A stretch of 64,000 nucleotides of DNA from Opitutaceae bacterium (GCA_018402455.1 JAGYIG010000003.1:1-64000); one strand, 5' to 3'. Numbered from the stretch's first letter, positions 1 to 9,376 are shown. Numbers and translations are program-made. Notes: generated by a model not told the origin, from the sequence alone.

Positions 1-2042
1 CCCCCGCCAATGGCGTTGGTGCCGGCGGTTTTGGCCAGAGCCAAGGTGCCGTCATTGACGTTGGTGGCCCCATTGTAAGAGTTGGCGATGGTGCCGGCCA
101 GCGTGAGGGTGCCGTTGCCTGCTTGGGTGATACCATTCGAGCCAAACACCTGTCCGGATGCGGTGACGTTACCGGCTCCCGATACGGTGAGCGTTCCGGC
201 GTTGAGGTTGATCTGGTTGGAAAGGGTGAGGGTGCCAGCCGATGAGGCGATGGTGGTGGCGCCGGCGAGGTTGATTTGCGCCGTCAGCTCATTGGCACCG
301 GAGATATTATGAATCGCTCCGACGCCGGAATCCCCGGTGCCGTTCACCGTGAAGCTGCCTTCATCGAGGGTGATGCCGCCTTCCAGACCCAACGTGGCGC
401 CATTGGCGATCACGTTGCCAAAAGTGGAGTTCCCCAGAGCGTTGTCGCTGGCAGCGATGAGGGTGCCAGCCGAGACGGTGGTGATCCCGCCATAGGAACT
501 ATTGCCCGACAGGGTCAGGTCGCCGGTGCCTGCTTTGGTGAAGTCGGCATAAAAATCGGTGATGGTTCCGGAAAACGTGGTGTCGGCCGCGGTGTCGGTG
601 GTGAAGCTCCCGGAGTTGAGGAACAGGTTGCCGGAGCCGGAGAGGGAGCCGACGGTCTCGTCGTGAGCGCCATTGAAGCTGAGCGTGCCACTGGCCCCAA
701 TGACCACGTTGGAGGAATCGGCAATCACATTACTGGCCCCGGTACTGAGGGTGCCCCCAGTAATGGTGGTCGTGCCGGTATAAGTGTTCGAACCGGACAA
801 AGTCAGCGTGCCGGTCCCGATTTTGGTGAGTCCTCCCGACTCGCTGATGACACCGCTGAAGCTGGTGGAAGTGTTGTCGGCGCCGGCGGTCAGGGTGCCG
901 GAGCCCAAGGTGATATCGCCGGCGCCGGCGATGGAGCCCACGGTTTCGGAGTTGTTGTTCAAGTCGAACGTGGCGGCGGAAGCCACGGTCACGGCGGTGG
1001 AGTCGGACAGAACGTTGCTCGCTCCAAGCTGCAGCGTGCCTCCGTCGGTTATGGTGGTGGTGCCGGTGTAGGTGTTGGCACCGGAAAGCTGTACGGTGCC
1101 GGCTCCCTCGATCGTCAAATTCTGGGCCGCGCCGCTGATGACGCCGGACAAGGTCAGCGTGCCACTGTCCGATTGAATCGTGCTGGCGGAACCGAGGGTC
1201 ACGTTACCGGCCCATGAGTTGCTGCCGCTGACGTTGCGCAAGGCGCCGTTGGTTGAGATACCTGATCCATTGAGGGTCAGTGCTTCGCTGCCCACGCTGA
1301 TTCCTCCCTGCAGTTCGAGGGCCGCCCCGGAGCTCACCGTCACGCCACCGGCCGTGGTGCCCAGTGCGCTGTTATTTTGCACGGACAGGATACCTTGATT
1401 CACGGACACGGACCCGGTGAAGGAATTGGCCCCCGTTAGGATAAGGCTGCCATCTCCCTCTTTGGCAAAGCCGCCGGATCCGACCACCGCTCCTCCGGCA
1501 CTCGTAAAGGTCACGGTGTTGCCCGTGTTCTGGGCATCTATCGTCAACGTGTTGGCGTTGAGGTTGACGTCATCGGTGATGGTGAGATCGCCGCCGGTGC
1601 CGGTCAGATACCACGTCTGGCTGTTGGCCAAAGCGATCCGAGAATCGAGGGTATGGGTTTGGGTATTGCCGGCATGAACCAGCCCATCGCCGTTAGAGGC
1701 GTTGAAGGTCAGCAATCGGTCATTGGCATTCTCAGTAAAGGTCAAACCATTGGCGTTGTCGGTGAACCAGAACTGGCCCACCGTGCGGTTCGCGTTCATG
1801 ACCGGATCTGCGAGCGTGGGTCCCGCGTCATCGAACAGGGCACCTACCGTGGAGCTGTTGGGTTCGCCGCTGGTTACCCAATTTGGGTTGCGACCGTAGT
1901 TGTCGTTGCCACCTGATGAGCTGGTCAGTCGAACCCATTCTTTCATGCTGCTCAGCATGACCTGAGCGTGTCCGGTCCCCGCGCCAAGGAGCACGGTCAG
2001 GGCCGCAATGGCGAGCAATCTGATCTTCTTGCCCGGTGACAT
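1..2042 (-). CDS. Autotransporter-associated beta-strand repeat protein, 3' end outside window
   Basis: This reading frame runs without a stop from an ATG at 2042 to the window edge, giving about 680 visible residues. The N-terminus has a basic start, a hydrophobic stretch and an Ala-X-Ala-like end (GHAQ), which looks like a Sec signal peptide. The rest is a degenerate repeat rich in Gly, Thr, Ser and Asn, with recurring units such as GTGTLTLSGSNTYTGTTTI and GGTLQLGASNVL. This is the pattern of autotransporter-associated beta-strand (PATR-type) repeats, which form a secreted beta-helix. The C-terminus, where an autotransporter barrel or a PEP-CTERM anchor would lie, is outside the window. It is divergent from the cobA-hemD gene. 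A surface adhesin or passenger role is inferred from the repeat type only. Confidence 0.85.
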   Translation of the reverse strand, partial: MSPGKKIRLLAIAALTVLLGAGTGHAQVMLSSMKEWVRLTSSSGGNDNYGRNPNWVTSGEPNSSTVGALFDDAGPTLADPVMNANRTVGQFWFTDNANGLTFTENANDRLLTFNASNGDGLVHAGNTQTHTLDSRIALANSQTWYLTGTGGDLTITDDVNLNANTLTIDAQNTGNTVTFTSAGGAVVGSGGFAKEGDGSLILTGANSFTGSVSVNQGILSVQNNSALGTTAGGVTVSSGAALELQGGISVGSEALTLNGSGISTNGALRNVSGSNSWAGNVTLGSASTIQSDSGTLTLSGVISGAAQNLTIEGAGTVQLSGANTYTGTTTITDGGTLQLGASNVLSDSTAVTVASAATFDLNNNSETVGSIAGAGDITLGSGTLTAGADNTSTSFSGVISESGGLTKIGTGTLTLSGSNTYTGTTTITGGTLSTGASNVIADSSNVVIGASGTLSFNGAHDETVGSLSGSGNLFLNSGSFTTDTAADTTFSGTITDFYADFTKAGTGDLTLSGNSSYGGITTVSAGTLIAASDNALGNSTFGNVIANGATLGLEGGITLDEGSFTVNGTGDSGVGAIHNISGANELTAQINLAGATTIASSAGTLTLSNQINLNAGTLTVSGAGNVTASGQVFGSNGITQAGNGTLTLAGTIANSYNGATNVNDGTLALAKTAGTNAIGG

Positions 2043-2052
2043 ATCAACAATA

Positions 2053-2068
2053 TGAGGTGTTTACCTCA
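2053..2068. promoter_or_regulatory. Short inverted repeat just upstream of the surface repeat gene
   Basis: TGAGGT and ACCTCA form 6-bp perfect arms around a 4-nt centre, 11 bp before the start codon at 2042. The position fits either an operator or a 5'-UTR hairpin. The protein or role is unknown. Confidence 0.3.
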
Positions 2069-2187
2069 GTAAAACAAGCGTTTAACCCCATTGCCCGGAT
2101 CCGTGGGGCAGAGCGGTCGGAGCCGCTTTGAACCTCTCGTTAACGGAGGGCTTGGCTTGTGGCGCCGATTCTGCGACCGAAGGAGCA

Positions 2188-3729
2188 ATGCAGGCTACTG
2201 GCATGGTATTTTTGGTCGGCGCGGGTCCCGGTGATTTGGGGCTCGTGACGCTACGCGCAAAAGAGCTCATCAGGACGGCGGATGTCCTGGTCTATGACTA
2301 TCTGGTCCATCCTGATTTGGTCGATTGGGTGAAGTCGACCTGTGAGGTGGTCTACGTGGGCAAAAAGGCGGGATTTCATTCGATGCCGCAGGAAGATATT
2401 GAAGGGCTGCTGGTTAGGCATGCCAAGGCCGGTCACCAAGTCGTCCGGCTAAAGGGTGGAGACCCCTATGTTTTTGGCCGAGGGGGGGAAGAGGCCCGGG
2501 CTTTGGCCGCAGGCGGCATTCCCTTCGAGGTGGTGCCCGGGGTGACTTCGGCGCTCGCGGCCGGGGCCTATGCCGGCATCCCGCTGACCCAGCGCAATAC
2601 CAGCGCCTCGCTCGTCCTGGTCACCGGGCACGAGGATCCAACGAAACATGAGCTCCAAGTTGACTGGGCTCGGCTTGGCGGGCTGCAAAATACGACGCTG
2701 GCGATTTACATGGGCATGAGCCGTTTGTCGGACATTGCCGCAAAGCTGCAGGAAGGTGGCCTCGCCGCCACGACTCCGGCGGCGGTCGTGCAATGGGCTT
2801 CGCTGGGGCGCCAACGCAGTGTGACCGGGACGGTGGCCTCGATTGCCTCCCTCGCCGCGGAGGCGGGGCTGCAGGCTCCGGCCATCGTTTTTATTGGCGA
2901 TGTGGTGCGTCACCAGAAGAACGTGGATTGGTTCGAAAACCTGGCGTTGTTTGGTCGCCGGATCGTGGTGACCCGCACGCGCAGCGGCAACAGCGTGCTC
3001 CGTAACAAGCTCCAGCAGTTAGGGGCGGAGGTGGTGGAGCTGCCGCTCATCAACGTCGTGCCCGACGTGCCGCGAGAGACCCTGGTCGAGGTGTTCAGCG
3101 AATTGGGAACCTATGACTGGATCGTCTTCACGAGCGCGAATGGGGTGAGGATATTCTTCGAGCATTTTAATCAAGCCTACCCGGATATTCGCGCGCTGGG
3201 GCTTTTGCGCTTTGCGTGCGTGGGCGAAGCCACCGCGGCGGAAATCGAGAAGTATCAGATTGCCGTGGAGTGTCAGCCGGAGGTGGCCACGGCGTCTGCC
3301 CTGGCGGACGCGTTGATTGCGACGGGAAGTCTGGACAGCGCGAAGGTGATTACCGTGACCGGCAACCGGAACCGCGATGTATTGGTCCAAAAACTCGAAG
3401 CGGCCCGGGCGATTGTCGACACGCTGCCCCTTTATCGCACGGAGAAGCTCGACCTGAGCCAGCATGCCGCCGCCCACGATTTCCGGGAACGCGGCGCGGA
3501 TGCGGTGCTGTTTGCCAGCTCCTCGGCGGCGCAGGCTTTCGTCGATCAGGCCGAAGCCCTCGAGTTGGCTCCGGGGGCCCGCCAACCGCAGTTCGGGTCG
3601 ATGGGCCCGCAGACGTCGGCCACCCTGCGCGAGTTGAACCTGCCCGTGGATTTCGAATCGGCCGCTCCGGGGTTGGATGCCTTGATTGAAGCCTTGATCG
3701 AGTCGTTAGCCCAACAGATCGATCCGTGA
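2188..3729 (+). CDS. cobA-hemD: Fused uroporphyrinogen-III C-methyltransferase / uroporphyrinogen-III synthase
   Basis: The first half is a SUMT (CobA) domain: the SAM-binding VGAGPGDLGLVTLRA is near the start, followed by VVRLKGGDPYVFGRGGEEA and VTGHED. It methylates uroporphyrinogen III twice to give precorrin-2. The second half, starting about 260 residues in at RRIVVTRTRSG, is a HemD domain that cyclises hydroxymethylbilane to uroporphyrinogen III. The fusion therefore covers two consecutive steps leading to siroheme. The start is uncertain: ATG 2188 has AAGGAG only 2 nt away, ATG 2203 also fits the family, and an in-frame TTG lies at 2128. A CbiX-type chelatase at 47707-48594 could supply the metal-insertion step. 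Confidence 0.92.
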   Translation: MQATGMVFLVGAGPGDLGLVTLRAKELIRTADVLVYDYLVHPDLVDWVKSTCEVVYVGKKAGFHSMPQEDIEGLLVRHAKAGHQVVRLKGGDPYVFGRGGEEARALAAGGIPFEVVPGVTSALAAGAYAGIPLTQRNTSASLVLVTGHEDPTKHELQVDWARLGGLQNTTLAIYMGMSRLSDIAAKLQEGGLAATTPAAVVQWASLGRQRSVTGTVASIASLAAEAGLQAPAIVFIGDVVRHQKNVDWFENLALFGRRIVVTRTRSGNSVLRNKLQQLGAEVVELPLINVVPDVPRETLVEVFSELGTYDWIVFTSANGVRIFFEHFNQAYPDIRALGLLRFACVGEATAAEIEKYQIAVECQPEVATASALADALIATGSLDSAKVITVTGNRNRDVLVQKLEAARAIVDTLPLYRTEKLDLSQHAAAHDFRERGADAVLFASSSAAQAFVDQAEALELAPGARQPQFGSMGPQTSATLRELNLPVDFESAAPGLDALIEALIESLAQQIDP

Positions 3730-3781
3730 TGGGTCGCGCTTGCCCCGCCGGATGCGCCACCCAAGATCGGCGCCCATAGTC

Positions 3782-4882
3782 ATGAAGGTTCCTTTTCTCG
3801 ATTTATCCCGATCCCACCAGGCCCTGCGCGACGAAATCCTCCAATCGTTCGCCGCGACCTATGACGCCGGCCGGTTCTGTTTGGGGGACGACGTGGTCGC
3901 ATTTGAAAAAGAATTTGCCACCGCCAGTGGGGTCGCGGACGCCGTGGGCATAGCGAATGGCACGGCCGCCCTGCACTTGGTGGCCCGGGCGCTGAACCTC
4001 GGACCCGGCGACGACATCGTGGTGCCCGCCTTCACCTTCATCGCCAGTGCCTGGACGGCGAGTTACGTGGGTGCGCGACCGGTATTTTGCGACGTGGATC
4101 CGGCGACCTACAACGCCACGGCGGAAACCATCGCCGCGGCCATCACGCCGGCCACCAAGGCAATCGTGGTGGTGCATCTGTTTGGTCAGGCCGCGGATAT
4201 GGACCCCATTCTGGAACTGGGCCGGGCCCGGGGTATTCCCGTTATCGAGGACTGCGCTCAAGCCCATCTGGCGACCTACCGCGGCCGTCCCGTCGGGACG
4301 ATGGGGTGCGCGGGCACCTTCAGTTTTTATCCGACCAAGAATCTGGGCGGCGTGGGCGAGGGCGGCGCGGTGGTTTCGACGGACGCCGCCTTGCTGGAAC
4401 GGGTGCGGCTGCTGCGGGTGCACGGATCCAAGGTGCGCTACCAACACGACGAGGTGGGCTACAACTACCGGATGGAAGGGCTGCAAGCCGGGGCGTTGCG
4501 GGTGAAGCTCAGGCAGCTGGAGGCCTGGACCGCGGCCCGCCGCGCGCATGCGCAAACCTATCGTGAAGGTATCACCCTGGCGGATACCCAACTGCCGCAA
4601 CCCGCGGCCTGGGGCGATTCGGTGTATCACCAATTCACGTTGTTGCATCCGCGCCGCGATGCGCTGCGGGCTCATCTGGCTGACCACGGCGTTAGCACCG
4701 ATCTGATCTATCCGCGGGCGTTGCACGAACAACCCTGCTTTGCCGAGATCGGCCCGGCAACGGGGAGCCTGCCGGCGGCGGAAGCGTTGGCCCGAACGTG
4801 TCTCAGCCTGCCCATTTTTCCGGAGCTCACGGAGGCGGAGTTGGCTTACGTGATTGAGACCATCAACACCTTCGCCGGTTGA
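3782..4882 (+). CDS. DegT/DnrJ/EryC1/StrS family sugar aminotransferase
   Basis: A PLP-dependent enzyme of fold type I, 366 residues, normal for the family. The PLP lysine is Lys186 in FYPTKNLGGVGEGG. Also visible are the N-terminal VPFLDL, GTAALHL, the cofactor-binding VIEDCAQAH, and the C-terminal region that positions the substrate. These enzymes transaminate nucleotide-linked keto-sugars for cell-surface polysaccharide. The exact sugar cannot be told from sequence. I chose the ATG at 3782 because MKVPFLDL matches family N-termini. It lies about 50 bp after cobA-hemD and slightly overlaps or abuts trpF, so all of 2.2-6.8 kb may be one transcript. Confidence 0.88.
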   Translation: MKVPFLDLSRSHQALRDEILQSFAATYDAGRFCLGDDVVAFEKEFATASGVADAVGIANGTAALHLVARALNLGPGDDIVVPAFTFIASAWTASYVGARPVFCDVDPATYNATAETIAAAITPATKAIVVVHLFGQAADMDPILELGRARGIPVIEDCAQAHLATYRGRPVGTMGCAGTFSFYPTKNLGGVGEGGAVVSTDAALLERVRLLRVHGSKVRYQHDEVGYNYRMEGLQAGALRVKLRQLEAWTAARRAHAQTYREGITLADTQLPQPAAWGDSVYHQFTLLHPRRDALRAHLADHGVSTDLIYPRALHEQPCFAEIGPATGSLPAAEALARTCLSLPIFPELTEAELAYVIETINTFAG

Positions 4883-4886
4883 GCCG

Positions 4887-5564
4887 ATGATTGACGGAGT
4901 GCGGCTAAAATTTTGCGGACTGCGTTCCTTGGTGGATGCCGAGTATGCGGATAAACTCGGCGCGGATTTTTTGGGTTTTATTCTGTATCCAAAATCACCG
5001 CGTTATCTGCGGTTGCAGGATTTCATTCACTTGGTCCCCAACTTGCCGGCGGGGCGCAAACGGGTGGCGGTGATGGTCGCCCCGACGGTGACGGAACTGG
5101 CCGCGACCGCCGCCGCGGGGTTTGATCGGTTTCAGATTCATTTCCCGGCCGACACGCCGGATCAAACGGTGGCCCGTTGGTCCGAGACCGTGGGCGTGGA
5201 GCGCTTGTGGCTGGCACCCAAACGCCCGCCCGGAGGTCCCTACCACCAGGGGTGGTTGGATGCTGCCGCGACCCAGTTGGTCGACACTTTTCACGAGGCG
5301 GGTTTTGGCGGATCCGGCCAAACGGGAAATTGGACCGAGTTCGCCAAACTGAGGGAAGCGCATCCGCACCGCACCTGGATATTGGCGGGAGGGTTGACCC
5401 CGGATAAAATTGCAGTGGCCTTGGCTGAAAGCGGGGCCAACTTCGTGGATGTGAACAGTGGCGTGGAGACCGCTCCCGGCATCAAGGATCACACCAAGAT
5501 GCGCCAGATGGTTTTGGCGATACACCGGCAACGCGCTCCAGCCCCATCGCCCGATGCCTCCTGA
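4887..5564 (+). CDS. trpF: Phosphoribosylanthranilate isomerase
   Basis: TrpF converts N-(5'-phosphoribosyl)anthranilate to CdRP in tryptophan synthesis. The 225-residue product has the N-terminal KFCGLRSLVDA (usually KICG), with the catalytic Cys. The C-terminal phosphate-binding strands WILAGGLTP and VDVNSGVETAPGIKD are typical of the (beta/alpha)8 fold. The start at 4887 is 4 nt after the aminotransferase stop. Its 3' end overlaps the start of the next gene by 11 nt. No other trp gene is in the window, so trpF is unlinked here. Confidence 0.93.
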   Translation: MIDGVRLKFCGLRSLVDAEYADKLGADFLGFILYPKSPRYLRLQDFIHLVPNLPAGRKRVAVMVAPTVTELAATAAAGFDRFQIHFPADTPDQTVARWSETVGVERLWLAPKRPPGGPYHQGWLDAAATQLVDTFHEAGFGGSGQTGNWTEFAKLREAHPHRTWILAGGLTPDKIAVALAESGANFVDVNSGVETAPGIKDHTKMRQMVLAIHRQRAPAPSPDAS

Positions 5565-6804
5565 ATCGGAGCCAAGCGCGCCCAAACGGTTGGGCTGGGG
5601 ACCGGGATTGTTGATCGCCGCCACGGGAGTGGGGGCGGGCGATTTGATTGCTGCGGCGGTGGCAGGTCGCGCGTTTGGGGTTTCGGTGTTGTGGGTCGTG
5701 GTGGTGGGGGCGGCGTTGAAATTTCTGCTCAATGAGGGCATCGCCCGGTGGCAACTGGCGACGGGCACCTCGATCATCGCCGGTTGGCGGCAGCAACTCC
5801 CACGCTGGATTTCATGGTATTTTGGGGCCTACCTCGTGGTGTGGAGCTTTCTGGTGGCGGGGGCGTTAGGGTCCGCGGCGGGAGTGGCCTTGAAGTCCCT
5901 CTGGCCGGCGGCTCCCGGCGGAGTGGGCGGGTGGGCGGTCATCCATGCTTTAGCCGGGGGAGCGATCGTGGCTTGGGGCCGGTTTGCGATTTTCGAGCAG
6001 GCCATGCGAGTCTTGATCGGGATTATGTTTGTGGTCGTTCTGTTCTGCGGATGGCAGTTGATGCCGGCGCTGGGAGACGTGTTGCGGGGGCTGTTGTGGC
6101 CAACCCTGCCGACGGGTGGACTCTGGTTGCTATTGGGCCTGATGGGGGGGGTGGGAGGCAGTGCGACGATGTTGTGCTACGGCTATTGGATGCGGGAACG
6201 GGGTTGGCAGGGGATCGGGGTATTGCGGCGAGCGCGGCAGGACCTCGCGGCCGCCTACGCTCTGACCGCGATGTTTGGCCTGGCGATGATCGTGATCGCG
6301 GCCGGGGCCCAACCCGGTGACGCCTCCGGCACCGCGCTGGTGGTGGCCCTGAGCGAGCGCTTGGGCGAGTTGTTGGGGTGGTGGGGCAGGAGTGCCTTTT
6401 TGTTGGGGTTTTGGTGTGCGGTGGTGTCCTCGTTGATCGGAGTGTGGCAGGGGGTGCCCTACCTGTTCGCGGATTGGTGGAATCAAATCCGTCATCAAGG
6501 AGCGCCGACAGCAGAGCCCGCGGACGCAGCCAGTCCCGCCTATCGTTGGTTTTTGGCGTTCTTGGTTTTGCCGCCGCTCATCCTGCAAGTGTTCGATCGC
6601 CCGCTCCTCGTGGTGGTGATCTATGCGGTCGCCGGGGCGTTTTTCATGCCGTTGTTGGCCGGCACGTTGATGGTGCTGAACAACCGCCGCCAAGCGATGG
6701 GATCACTGAAAAATTCACGTTCGGTGAATGTTGGGCTCGCGCTTTGTTTACTGGTTTTTGGCGGTCTGTTCGCGGCGGAAGTGGTGGACCGTTTGGGGGG
6801 CTGA
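5554..6804 (+). CDS. Nramp-family metal transporter-like membrane protein
   Basis: A 416-residue polytopic membrane protein. The N-terminus reads GPGLLIAATGVGAGDL, equivalent to the DPGN-type first helix of Nramp proteins, where the motif here is GVGAGD. About eleven hydrophobic segments follow, ending near residue 415. Nramp proteins move divalent metals with protons. The replacement of the canonical DPGN by GAGD suggests a divergent subgroup whose substrate may differ, so transport of Mn or Fe should not be assumed. The ATG at 5554 lies inside the trpF 3' end, which indicates translational coupling. A terminator follows. Confidence 0.75.
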   Translation: MPPESEPSAPKRLGWGPGLLIAATGVGAGDLIAAAVAGRAFGVSVLWVVVVGAALKFLLNEGIARWQLATGTSIIAGWRQQLPRWISWYFGAYLVVWSFLVAGALGSAAGVALKSLWPAAPGGVGGWAVIHALAGGAIVAWGRFAIFEQAMRVLIGIMFVVVLFCGWQLMPALGDVLRGLLWPTLPTGGLWLLLGLMGGVGGSATMLCYGYWMRERGWQGIGVLRRARQDLAAAYALTAMFGLAMIVIAAGAQPGDASGTALVVALSERLGELLGWWGRSAFLLGFWCAVVSSLIGVWQGVPYLFADWWNQIRHQGAPTAEPADAASPAYRWFLAFLVLPPLILQVFDRPLLVVVIYAVAGAFFMPLLAGTLMVLNNRRQAMGSLKNSRSVNVGLALCLLVFGGLFAAEVVDRLGG

Positions 6805-6833
6805 TCATTCGTCTCGGGTAGGGCGAAGAAATA

Positions 6834-6863
6834 AAAAAACCGCCCCAAGGCTAGGGCGGTTTT
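6834..6863. terminator. Bidirectional intrinsic terminator
   Basis: AAAACCGCCC and GGGCGGTTTT form a perfect 10-bp stem around an 8-nt loop, with A-tract on one side and T-tract on the other. It sits between the convergent Nramp-like gene and fba and can end transcription from both. Confidence 0.85.
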
Positions 6864-6885
6864 GATTTAGGAAAGGCAACTCCAA

Positions 6886-7830
6886 TTAGAGCGAGGCACG
6901 CAAGTCGTCGAGTTGACCGGCCGATCCGAGAAGTTCGTTGCGGCTGGCAATGAACTTCGCGTATTCGGCGATGAAGATCTTTCCAGGCGGGCGGAAGTCG
7001 AACTGCTCCGGGTTGGCTTGGAAGAACTCGCGGTGCACACGGGTCCAGACCAGCCGGCCATCGGTATCGATGTTGACCTTGGTGACGCCCTTCTTGGCGG
7101 CGGGGAGGTATTCGTTCACATCGACGCCCATGGACCCGGCGATCTGGCCACCGGCGGCGTTGATGCGGGCCACCTCGTCCTGCGGCACGGAGGAGGAACC
7201 ATGCATGACCAAGGGGAAGCCCGGCAGACGGTCTTTGATTTTGTCGAGCACATCAAAATGCAGCGATTGGCGGCCCTTGAATTTGAAGGCTCCATGGCTG
7301 GTGCCGATGGCGCAGGCGAGGGAGTCGCAACCCGTCAGCTTGACGAATTCCTCGGCCTCGGCGGGATCGGTCAAACAGGCGTTGCCTTCCTCCACGACGA
7401 TGTCCTCCTCGACTCCGCCGAGCATGCCGAGCTCGGCTTCCACGGAGATGCCTTTGGCGTGAGCCCGATCGACCACCCGCTTGGTGATGGCGACATTCTC
7501 CTCGAAGGGATCGTGGGAGGCATCGATCATAACCGAGCTGAAAAAGCCGGAGTCGATGCAGTCGTAACAGGTCTCCTCGTCGCCATGGTCGAGATGGACG
7601 GCGAAGATGGCCTCGGGATAAATTTCGGATGCCGCCCGAATGACCGCTTCGAGCATGCGCTTGTCGGTATACTTGCGAGCTCCTTTGGAGATCTGAATGA
7701 TGAAGGGAGCCTTGGATTGGATGGCGCCCTGGAAAAGGCCCATCGCCTGCTCGGCGTTATTGATATTGTAAGCACCGACGGCGTATTTGCCGTAGGCGTG
7801 CTTAAACAACTGTGCAGTAGTTACGATCAT
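6886..7830 (-). CDS. fba: Class II fructose-bisphosphate aldolase
   Basis: A 314-residue zinc-dependent aldolase that cleaves or forms fructose-1,6-bisphosphate in glycolysis and gluconeogenesis. Family signatures are present: AVHLDHGDEETCYDCIDSGF with the zinc and catalytic residues, GTSHGAFKF, VMHGSSSVPQ and KVNIDTDGRL. The N-terminus MIVTTAQLFKHAYGKYAVGAYNINN fits without extension. The gene is monocistronic by its surroundings, with the shared terminator directly after its stop and an intergenic gap before the next minus-strand gene. Confidence 0.97.
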   Translation of the reverse strand: MIVTTAQLFKHAYGKYAVGAYNINNAEQAMGLFQGAIQSKAPFIIQISKGARKYTDKRMLEAVIRAASEIYPEAIFAVHLDHGDEETCYDCIDSGFFSSVMIDASHDPFEENVAITKRVVDRAHAKGISVEAELGMLGGVEEDIVVEEGNACLTDPAEAEEFVKLTGCDSLACAIGTSHGAFKFKGRQSLHFDVLDKIKDRLPGFPLVMHGSSSVPQDEVARINAAGGQIAGSMGVDVNEYLPAAKKGVTKVNIDTDGRLVWTRVHREFFQANPEQFDFRPPGKIFIAEYAKFIASRNELLGSAGQLDDLRASL

Positions 7831-7988
7831 GTTTCGGTTGGATGTGGGTTAAAGTGACCGAACAGCGAAGCTACCTACCGGAAGATTCGCCGGGCAAGGG
7901 GTTTTTAGCACAGATGGCCCCGGTCCGCGGCGCAGTTTTTGCCTGAAACTCCGCGTGGATGGAGAGTAAGGCCAATTTCGGGCCGCTT

Positions 7989-8945
7989 TCAGCCACCATC
8001 AGGCGGTTGGGCCGCCCGGGCTTCCCTGCGCATGGCATCCGCAATTTGTTGAGCAGCGGCCTGCTCGGCCTGAAGCGTGACCAACGCCTGCAGCTGATCG
8101 GCCGACAGAACGGCTTGGGCGCGGATGAGGGTATCGTCGGTGATGGTCACACCACCTTGGGCTGCCCCAAAATCGCGACTGCCGGCGCGGTTGGTAGCGG
8201 CGGCGGGCGCCGTCTCCGACAAAATCATGGTCAGCGCTTGAGCTTGGGCTGCGTTCAGCGGGGTTGAGGAGTAGCTCAGTCGGGACTCCAAGCGCTCCAC
8301 GACCACGCGCTGCGGTCCCGTCTCTTCGTATTGTTTGAGCGCGGCGTAGTTTTGATCGCCAATGGTGGAGTGAATCTGGGCATCGATTTCCGCCTGCGTC
8401 ATCTGCACCAGTTCACGCAATTGGTCCCGGTTTTCTCGACCGCCCAGGCCTTCTTCGCGGGCCGCAATGAACACATCACGAGCGGCGTTTTGTTTTTCCA
8501 CCAACAGGTCCTGCAGTTTACTCAACGTGGCGGGCGGGAGATTGAGCTGGGCAAAAAGATCGGCGTAGCGCCCGTCCAGACGGGCGCGCTGTTGTTGCTG
8601 AAAGGCGTGGGCATATTCGGGATCGGCCATCAGGGCCTGCATGCGGTTGCCAAACGCCGCGCGATCGAAGCGCCCTCGGTTGTTGGTCGGGCTCTCGGTA
8701 AGGATTTCCGTCTCCTCCGGCCGGCTGTCCATCGGCAGAACGGATTCCGGTTCTTCGGATGCCGTGGCGGTTGGCGACGACTCCGGTGTTGACATCCGCT
8801 CAGAGGAATTTTCGGGGAACTGCGATGCGGCCGCCAAGGCTCGGGTGAGGGCCTCGGCTCTTTGGTAATGGTGGTAGGCAAGACCGGCGGCGGTCACCGT
8901 GGTGATGCCCAGAATGACGACAGCAGCGAGACGAGGTTGTGACAT
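7989..8945 (-). CDS. Unknown membrane-anchored protein with helical, charged C-terminal region
   Basis: I do not recognise this 318-residue protein. Residues 7-24 are a single hydrophobic segment (signal anchor), followed by a Ser/Pro/Glu/Thr-rich linker to about residue 85. The remainder is predicted helical, Gln/Ala/Arg-rich, with runs such as LFAQLNLPPATLSKLQDLL and LQALVTLQAEQAAAQQIAD. The alternation of helix and LxxxQ-type spacing is reminiscent of Spy/CpxP-like periplasmic helical proteins, but no signature is firm. It is flanked by fba and the repeat array and is not in an obvious operon. Confidence 0.7.
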   Translation of the reverse strand: MSQPRLAAVVILGITTVTAAGLAYHHYQRAEALTRALAAASQFPENSSERMSTPESSPTATASEEPESVLPMDSRPEETEILTESPTNNRGRFDRAAFGNRMQALMADPEYAHAFQQQQRARLDGRYADLFAQLNLPPATLSKLQDLLVEKQNAARDVFIAAREEGLGGRENRDQLRELVQMTQAEIDAQIHSTIGDQNYAALKQYEETGPQRVVVERLESRLSYSSTPLNAAQAQALTMILSETAPAAATNRAGSRDFGAAQGGVTITDDTLIRAQAVLSADQLQALVTLQAEQAAAQQIADAMRREARAAQPPDGG

Positions 8946-9160
8946 GATAGGGTAAGACGTCCCAACCGGCCTAAAGTTTCAACTCACCAATAATCCGACT
9001 GCTTGGAAGGGCAGCCGGACCGGGGCAACCGGCGAGATTCGTCTCCATCTTAATGCCCTCCACATTCCCGCAGCTCCTAGACTGCGTCGAGCGTCGTCTC
9101 GTCACGGCGGAACGACCAAGGACTCAATTGGTTCACAGCAAACCCGGCGAGTTTGCCTGG

Positions 9161-9376
9161 CTTCCGCCTCACCTAGGCGGAAATTGTCGATCTGGCTGCC
9201 CGAGGGGCACCCATCCAGATCGATCCCTACGGGACGAATCCTGATGGATTCGCCATGTTTCCGCCTACCTAGGCGGAAACTGTCGATCTGGCTGCCCGAG
9301 GGGCATCCATCCAGATCGATCCCTACGGGACGAATCCTGACGGATTCGCCATGTTTCCGCCTACCTAGGCGGAAAC
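9161..9376. repeat. 96-bp palindromic tandem repeat (two units plus a third palindrome)
   Basis: CCTAGG occurs at 9172, 9268 and 9364, an exact 96-bp period. The units differ by three transitions. A 24-bp element of TTTCCGCCTA / TAGGCGGAAA arms lies at 9257-9280 and 9353-9376, with an imperfect copy at 9162-9182. Between them each unit holds two more inverted repeats: CGATCTGG...CCAGATCG, with nested TGCCC/GGGCA, and CGAATCC-TGAY-GGATTCG. The last palindrome overlaps the stop codon of the topoisomerase gene. The 8946-9160 flank holds no gene that I can support. Confidence 0.9.

Noticed and set aside
276-1217. A 313-codon open frame on the + strand
   Set aside because: It lies opposite the autotransporter-repeat gene, is Gly/Val-rich without family motifs, and arises from the repetitive codons of the minus-strand gene.
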